A stretch of DNA of 64,000 bases from NCBI RefSeq assembly GCF_000423465.1, contig NZ_KE384020.1, forward strand, positions 799,671-863,670, written 5' to 3'. Each line of letters begins with the position of its first letter. Position 1 is the stretch's first letter. The notes beneath the pieces are model-generated. The model was not told the DNA's origin. It was given only the letters and a program-made list of their open reading frames with translations, and searched no databases. Origin of the DNA: Propionicicella superfundia DSM 22317 (GTDB lineage Bacteria; Actinomycetota; Actinomycetes; Propionibacteriales; Propionibacteriaceae). The translations under genes were made by a program, and so were the position numbers. Shown piece after piece: positions 60,482-64,000 of the stretch.

Positions 60482-61813
60482 ATGAGCGATCCGCTGCCCC
60501 CCGAGCAGGAACGTCTGTCCCGCACCGCTCTCGGCCGAGGGGCGCGGCTGCTGCAGATCCCACTCGGTGAAGCCGGCCGACGGGCGGTCGGCTGGGGGCG
60601 CAGACTGACCGGCGCCGATCCCGACGAGGTCGCCGCCGACAACGCCGAGCGCATGGCCCGGCAACTGTTCCAGGTGCTGGGTGAGCTCAAGGGCGGCGCC
60701 ATGAAGGTCGGGCAGGTGCTGTCGCTCATGGAGGCCGCCCTGCCGGAGGAACACGCCCAGCCCATGCGGGAGCATCTCCGCAAACTCCAGGACTCGGCGC
60801 CCCCGATGCCGGCCTCCAAGGTGCAGGGCGTCCTGCGCTCGGAACTCGGCCCGTCGTGGGGTTCGCTGTTCACCGAGTTCTCGATGCGACCCGCGGCAGC
60901 GGCGTCGATCGGTCAGGTCCACCGCGCCGTGTGGGCCGAGACCCAGACCCCGGTGGCCGTGAAGATCCAGTACCCGGGAGCCGAAGAGGCGCTGCTGGCC
61001 GACCTGGCGGCGCTGCGGAGGATGGCCTCGACGGTCGCCCCGCTCGCCGGCGGGGTCGACGTCGCCGCCCTGGCGAGAGAGGTCTCCGAACGCGTCTCCG
61101 AAGAGGTCGACTACACCCTCGAGGCGGACGCCCAGGAGCGCGTCGCCGCCGCCTTCGCCGAGCACCCCGAGTTCCTCATCCCTCGCGTGCGGCGAGCGAC
61201 GCGACGCGTCATCGTGAGCGACTGGGTCGACGGGGACCGGCTCGGCGCCATCGCCGACCGTCCCCCCGCCGAGCGCAATCGCATCGGCCTGTCCTACGTC
61301 CGGTTCCTGTTCGCCGGGCCCAAGCTCGCAGGCATCCTCCACGCAGACCCACACCCCGGCAACTACCTGGTGTGCCCCGACGGGCGCCTCGCCGTTCTGG
61401 ACTTCGGCCTGGTCGCGCGTGTGCCTGACGGCCTTCCACCCGCCATGGGGCGCCTCGTCTCGCTCGCCCGGGACGGAAGGGCCGACGAGGTGGCGACCGG
61501 GCTCGCCGCCGAGGGCTTCGTCACCGCGGATCTCGCCCCGGAGGAACTGCTGGACTATCTCGCCCCGTTCTTCGAGCCGGCAGCCGTCCCCGAGTTCCAC
61601 TTCACGCGTCAGTGGATGCAGGATCAGTTCGCGCGGGTACGCGACATCGACGGCAGCGACGGGATCGCCCTGAAGCTCACCGTCCCCCCCGTGTACGCCC
61701 TGATCTACCGGGTCTGGATGGGCGGCATCGCCGTCCTGGCCCAGCTCGACGTCAGCGCGCGCTTCGCCGACGTCCTCCAGGAGTTCCTGCCCGGGTGGCG
61801 CCCGGCGCCCTGA
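60482..61813 (+). CDS. ABC1/AarF/UbiB-family atypical kinase
   Basis: The 443-residue protein has the UbiB KxGQ motif (GAMKVGQVLSLME), the Ala-rich P-loop (AAASIGQVHRAVW), Lys in AVKIQYPG, the catalytic HADPHPGN and the DFG-like LDFGLVARV. Family members bind nucleotide and act in lipid or quinone metabolism; the mycobacterial homologue Rv3197 is in the WhiB7 regulon and affects macrolide tolerance. It converges with whiB7. I chose the ATG at 60482 over the in-frame upstream codon at 60458, which has no ribosome-binding site. Confidence 0.87.
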   Translation: MSDPLPPEQERLSRTALGRGARLLQIPLGEAGRRAVGWGRRLTGADPDEVAADNAERMARQLFQVLGELKGGAMKVGQVLSLMEAALPEEHAQPMREHLRKLQDSAPPMPASKVQGVLRSELGPSWGSLFTEFSMRPAAAASIGQVHRAVWAETQTPVAVKIQYPGAEEALLADLAALRRMASTVAPLAGGVDVAALAREVSERVSEEVDYTLEADAQERVAAAFAEHPEFLIPRVRRATRRVIVSDWVDGDRLGAIADRPPAERNRIGLSYVRFLFAGPKLAGILHADPHPGNYLVCPDGRLAVLDFGLVARVPDGLPPAMGRLVSLARDGRADEVATGLAAEGFVTADLAPEELLDYLAPFFEPAAVPEFHFTRQWMQDQFARVRDIDGSDGIALKLTVPPVYALIYRVWMGGIAVLAQLDVSARFADVLQEFLPGWRPAP

Positions 61814-61832
61814 GGCGGACGCCGGGCCGATC

Positions 61833-62114
61833 TCACGCGGCGCTCTGCGCGGCGACGTCGTCCTTGCGGGGACGTCCCCGCGGCCGCTTCCGGGGCACGA
61901 CCACGCCGGCCACGACCAGTTCTCCGCCCCACACGCCGTGCGGCTCACGGCGCGCGAGCGCACCCGCCAGGCAGGCGTCCTTCAACGCGCAGGTGACGCA
62001 GACATGCTTGGCGCGCTCGACGTCCAGCGGCAGTTCCGCGAAGAAGAGATCGGGGTCCTCGTCGTGGCACGGAAGGTGGACCGCCTGACCGGGCACGAGC
62101 AGTTCGGTCGTCAT
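61833..62114 (-). CDS. whiB7: WhiB7-type antibiotic-stress activator
   Basis: The 93-residue Wbl protein has the four cluster Cys (Cys16 in LPCHDEDPDLFF, then VCVTCALKDAC), the GVWGG turn and the WhiB7-specific AT-hook (PRGRPRKDD) near the C-terminus. WhiB7 binds the primary sigma factor and activates promoters with an AT-rich stretch next to the -35, inducing intrinsic resistance genes when translation is blocked. A long leader precedes it (62115-62458). AGGAGA 6 nt before the ATG at 62114 can be hidden by GTGTCTCC upstream. It lies between the ABC1 kinase and uvrD2 as in mycobacteria. Confidence 0.92.
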   Translation of the reverse strand: MTTELLVPGQAVHLPCHDEDPDLFFAELPLDVERAKHVCVTCALKDACLAGALARREPHGVWGGELVVAGVVVPRKRPRGRPRKDDVAAQSAA

Positions 62115-62116
62115 GT

Positions 62117-62162
62117 GTGTCTCCTGGTGTTGTTCGGTGAGGGTCTCGACCCCGGGAGACAC
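62117..62162 (-). promoter_or_regulatory. Hairpin that can sequester the whiB7 Shine-Dalgarno
   Basis: On the minus strand GTGTCTCC (62162-62155) is perfectly complementary to GGAGACAC (62124-62117), which contains the whiB7 ribosome-binding site just before the ATG. The 30-nt loop holds a small GGGTC/GACCC stem. Formation would block whiB7 translation. Confidence 0.65.
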
Positions 62163-62165
62163 GAA

Positions 62166-62199
62166 GGCCGCGTTCCCGGGTGGGTCCGAGAGCGCGGCC
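62166..62199 (-). promoter_or_regulatory. GC-rich leader hairpin upstream of whiB7
   Basis: GGCCGCG (62199-62193) pairs with CGCGGCC (62172-62166) on the minus strand, with a 20-nt loop. It lies right after the two-codon ORF and could be a pause, attenuator or antiterminator structure. No T-tract follows. Confidence 0.5.
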
Positions 62200-62217
62200 G
62201 GAGGATTCCGTCAGGAA

Positions 62218-62226
62218 CTACCTCAT
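62218..62226 (-). CDS. Two-codon leader minigene (Met-Arg-stop)
   Basis: ATG AGG TAG is preceded by GGGAGG with a 6-nt spacer, an excellent ribosome-binding site for a coding unit of two codons. Its ATG overlaps the stop of the 43-codon leader ORF (ATGA). Such minigenes can stall ribosomes or cause peptidyl-tRNA drop-off; a role as drug sensor is inferred. The reading is exact, but translation is unproven. Confidence 0.6.
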   Translation of the reverse strand: MR

Positions 62227-62354
62227 GGCGTTCCTCCCTGGCATCCGCGCCTCACGGACGTGCCGCCGCGCTCGTCATAACGCGGACGGCTGAAGACGGT
62301 CTTGTCCGCGGACAGGAGCGAGTGCGCGGCCTGCCTGATGATCGACTCGTGCAT
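62223..62354 (-). CDS. 43-codon leader ORF upstream of whiB7
   Basis: The ORF starts MHESIIRQAAHSLLSADK and ends RRGCQGGTP, followed by TGA overlapping the minigene ATG. GGAGGAGGGG lies about 7 nt before its ATG, one of the best Shine-Dalgarno sequences in the window. It begins 56 nt downstream of the proposed -10 box, so ribosomes would load at once after transcription. I recognise no family; its likely role is to couple ribosome progress to whiB7 expression. Confidence 0.65.
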   Translation of the reverse strand: MHESIIRQAAHSLLSADKTVFSRPRYDERGGTSVRRGCQGGTP

Positions 62355-62409
62355 GTCTCGCCCCTCCTCCCTCACGACGCGGCGCTGCCCCAGCGGCAAC
62401 GACCCGCCC

Positions 62410-62447
62410 AGTCTCGCAGCACCGGTCTGCGGCGTGCAACCGGTTTT
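62410..62447 (-). promoter_or_regulatory. WhiB7-type autoregulated promoter
   Basis: On the minus strand AAAA (62447-62444), TTGCAC (-35, 62439-62434) and GAGACT (-10-like, 62415-62410) are in the order of WhiB7-activated promoters, in which an AT-rich stretch lies next to the -35. The -10 is weak, as expected for an activator-dependent promoter; spacing is 18 bp. Confidence 0.5.
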
Positions 62448-62458
62448 CCGGGCGGCCG

Positions 62459-64000
62459 TCAGCCGTCGGAGCCGGTCTCGGCGGTGTCCGCCTCGCGCCG
62501 GGCCCGGCCGGCCGCGATGATCGCGAGGACATCGTCGCCGTAGCGATCGAGCTTGGTCCGCCCGATGCCGGCGATCCGCAGCAGATCCTCCGGACCCCCC
62601 GGCTCGGCCTCCGCGGCGGCGATCAGCGTCGCGTCGGTGAACACGACGTACGCCGGGACCGACTGCTCGGCGGCGACCTGCCGCCGCCACTCGATCAGCA
62701 GGTCCAGCGTCGCCGGATCGTACGTCGCGGGGCATGACTCGTGACGGCGCAGCTTCAGTTCCGCACCGGTGGTGAGGGGTTGGCCGCACGAGACGCAGAC
62801 GCGGGACCTGCGCCCCGACGGCCGGGCGCTGCTCGCCGCGCGGGCCGCCGGAGCCTGTGCCGCCCGCACGCCGGACAGGAAGCGCGACCGGCCTTTGTTG
62901 CCGTTGCGGCTGCGGCACCACGAGATCCGCAGCAGTCGGCGCGCCCGGGTGATCCCGACGTACAGCAGGCGACGCTCCTCGGCGATCTGCTCCGGACGCT
63001 GCGCGAGGACGAACGGAAGCAGCCCCTCCTGGGCGCCGACGAGTGCGACGGCGTCCCACTCCAGGCCCTTCGCGGCGTGCAGGGTGGACAGGGTGACGCC
63101 GTCGGCGGTCGGCACCTGCTGGACATCGGCGCGCTCCTGCAGGGCCGCGACCACGGCGGCGAGCGGCGTGTCCTCGGCGCCCATGAGGCTCATCGCCAGC
63201 TCGGCGAGAGCAGCCAGCGACTCCCACCGCTCCCGGACGGCACCGGCGCCGCTGGGCGGCTCGGGTGACCAGCCGAGGCCGCCGAGGACGTCGCGCACCT
63301 GGTCGGCGGCCGGCTCGGCGCGTCCCTCCTGCACGCGCCGCGCGAGGTCGTGCAGCGCCTGCCGCACCTCGCCACGGCTGTAGAAGCCGTCGGCGTCGCG
63401 CACCTGATACGGGATGGACCGCTCGGCGAGCGCCGACTCGAGGGCCGGCGACTGGGCATTGATGCGGTAGAGGGCTGCGATCTCGCGGTACGGCACGCCG
63501 TCCCCGTGGATGCGAGCCACCCAGTCCGCCACCCCCGCGGCCTCGGCCTGCTCGCCGTTCACCTGGACGAACTCGGGCTCGGGCCCGGTGCCCCCGTGTG
63601 CGACGAGGGTCATGCCCGCCCCGCGGTTCACCTGGTTGGCCAGCGCCACGACCTGTTCGGTCGACCGGTAGTCGCGAACGAGGCGGATCACGTGCGCGCC
63701 CGGATGCGCGTTCTCGAAGTCGGTGAGGTACGCGGCGCGGGCACCGGCGAACGAGTGGATCGTCTGCGCAGGGTCGCCCACGACGCACAGATCGGAATCG
63801 GGTCCGAGCCACAGATCGAGGAGGCGCTCCTGGAGCGGGCTGACGTCCTGGTACTCGTCGACGACGAGATGACGGTACGTCGCCCGCACCTCGGCGGCGA
63901 TCTCGGGATGGTCGGCGAGCAGCAGGGCGGCGCACAGCAGGATGTCCTCGAAGTCGATCACGCCGCGACGCCGCTTGGCCTCCTCGTAACGGCCGAAGAC
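62459..64000 (-). CDS. uvrD2: UvrD2-type DNA helicase with zinc and HRDC domains, 3' part
   Basis: The frame is open to the right edge (FGRYEEAKRRRGVIDFED), so the N-terminal Walker A part is missing; 513 residues are visible. Helicase motifs include VVDEYQDVSPLQ (II), VVGDPAQTIHSF (III), DYRSTEQVVALAN (IV), TLHAAKGLEWDAVALVG (V) and LLYVGITRARRLL (VI). After a Ser/Arg-rich linker a zinc module (CVSCGQPL and HESCP) and an HRDC domain (GGPEDLLRIAGIGRTKLDRY) follow, the UvrD2 arrangement of actinomycetes, which unwind DNA 3' to 5'. The whiB7 leader starts right after its stop. Confidence 0.92.
   Translation of the reverse strand, partial: VFGRYEEAKRRRGVIDFEDILLCAALLLADHPEIAAEVRATYRHLVVDEYQDVSPLQERLLDLWLGPDSDLCVVGDPAQTIHSFAGARAAYLTDFENAHPGAHVIRLVRDYRSTEQVVALANQVNRGAGMTLVAHGGTGPEPEFVQVNGEQAEAAGVADWVARIHGDGVPYREIAALYRINAQSPALESALAERSIPYQVRDADGFYSRGEVRQALHDLARRVQEGRAEPAADQVRDVLGGLGWSPEPPSGAGAVRERWESLAALAELAMSLMGAEDTPLAAVVAALQERADVQQVPTADGVTLSTLHAAKGLEWDAVALVGAQEGLLPFVLAQRPEQIAEERRLLYVGITRARRLLRISWCRSRNGNKGRSRFLSGVRAAQAPAARAASSARPSGRRSRVCVSCGQPLTTGAELKLRRHESCPATYDPATLDLLIEWRRQVAAEQSVPAYVVFTDATLIAAAEAEPGGPEDLLRIAGIGRTKLDRYGDDVLAIIAAGRARREADTAETGSDG

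Larger units (their letters stand above)
62115..62458 (-). promoter_or_regulatory. whiB7 leader region
   Basis: This 344-nt stretch between uvrD2 and whiB7 contains, in order on the minus strand, a promoter with an AT-rich element, a 43-codon ORF, an overlapping two-codon ORF, a GC-rich hairpin and a hairpin that can sequester the whiB7 ribosome-binding site. whiB7 leaders with upstream ORFs and early termination are known in mycobacteria; the exact layout here is read directly from sequence. Confidence 0.75.

Noticed and set aside
1-64000. CRISPR arrays, rRNA operons or insertion sequences
   Set aside because: I saw no regularly spaced repeats, no rRNA sequence and no transposase gene with terminal inverted repeats.

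Overview
The window is 64 kb of high-GC DNA from an actinomycete. The evidence is a Kgd-type 2-oxoglutarate decarboxylase, two WhiB proteins, PdtaS, the 24-residue ribosomal protein bL37, an initiator tRNA with a C1:U72 mismatch, and a 3' block in the order of the mycobacterial Rv3193c-Rv3198c region. A PPA1309-family gene and the overall make-up suggest Propionibacteriales, but I cannot fix the genus.

Layout. (1) 1-5.5 kb, core genome: 3' part of kgd, a DUF6104 gene, a small membrane protein, whiB1, the histidine kinase pdtaS, bL37 and tRNA-fMet with a strong terminator. (2) 5.5-12.65 kb, accessory island beside the tRNA: an excisionase-like protein; a tyrosine integrase with two compensating frameshifts and no catalytic tyrosine; a decayed AbiE-type toxin/antitoxin pair; an arsR-arsD-arsA module with paired operators but no arsenite permease; and a DHA2 drug exporter. 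(3) 12.7-16.6 kb: a minus-strand set of alcohol dehydrogenase, MFS transporter, cupin and XRE regulator. (4) 16.8-35.4 kb: transporter-rich and probably iron-controlled. An Opp-type importer (substrate-binding protein, two permeases, one fused double ATPase) diverges from a TetR gene and is followed by a heterodimeric IrtAB/YbtPQ-like ABC pair. After a HAD phosphatase, a CPCC-LRR fusion and a RidA protein comes an operon joining a complete ECF transporter (S, A-A', T) to a second IrtAB/YbtPQ-like pair. DtxR/IdeR-like 19-bp boxes lie at 21589, 22297 and 35409. (5) 35.4-48.9 kb: glutaminase, a LuxR-type regulator, a 2,550-residue DUF11 wall protein with an LATTG anchor, a HAD phosphatase, a luciferase-like oxidoreductase divergent from an HxlR regulator, and a TPR protein. 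(6) 48.9-64 kb, conserved block: a two-subunit M16 peptidase, UPF0182, PPA1309, a YlbL-type PDZ/Lon-like protease, an HExxH-less zinicin homologue, DUF2332, a YgjP-like peptidase, DUF5679, an E1-like protein, an ABC1 kinase, whiB7 and uvrD2 (running off the right edge).

How the genes work together. Region 4 reads as an iron-starvation uptake regulon in which three transporters share one repressor signal; the ECF plus ABC-pair operon is its most unusual part. Region 6 couples ribosome-stress sensing (whiB7, with a 340-nt leader) to conserved housekeeping genes. That leader holds a 43-codon ORF, an overlapping two-codon minigene and a hairpin that can hide the whiB7 ribosome-binding site. The island in region 2 looks immobilised and in decay, with the arsenic module still intact.

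All functional calls come from reading motifs and remembered family features; no database search was possible.
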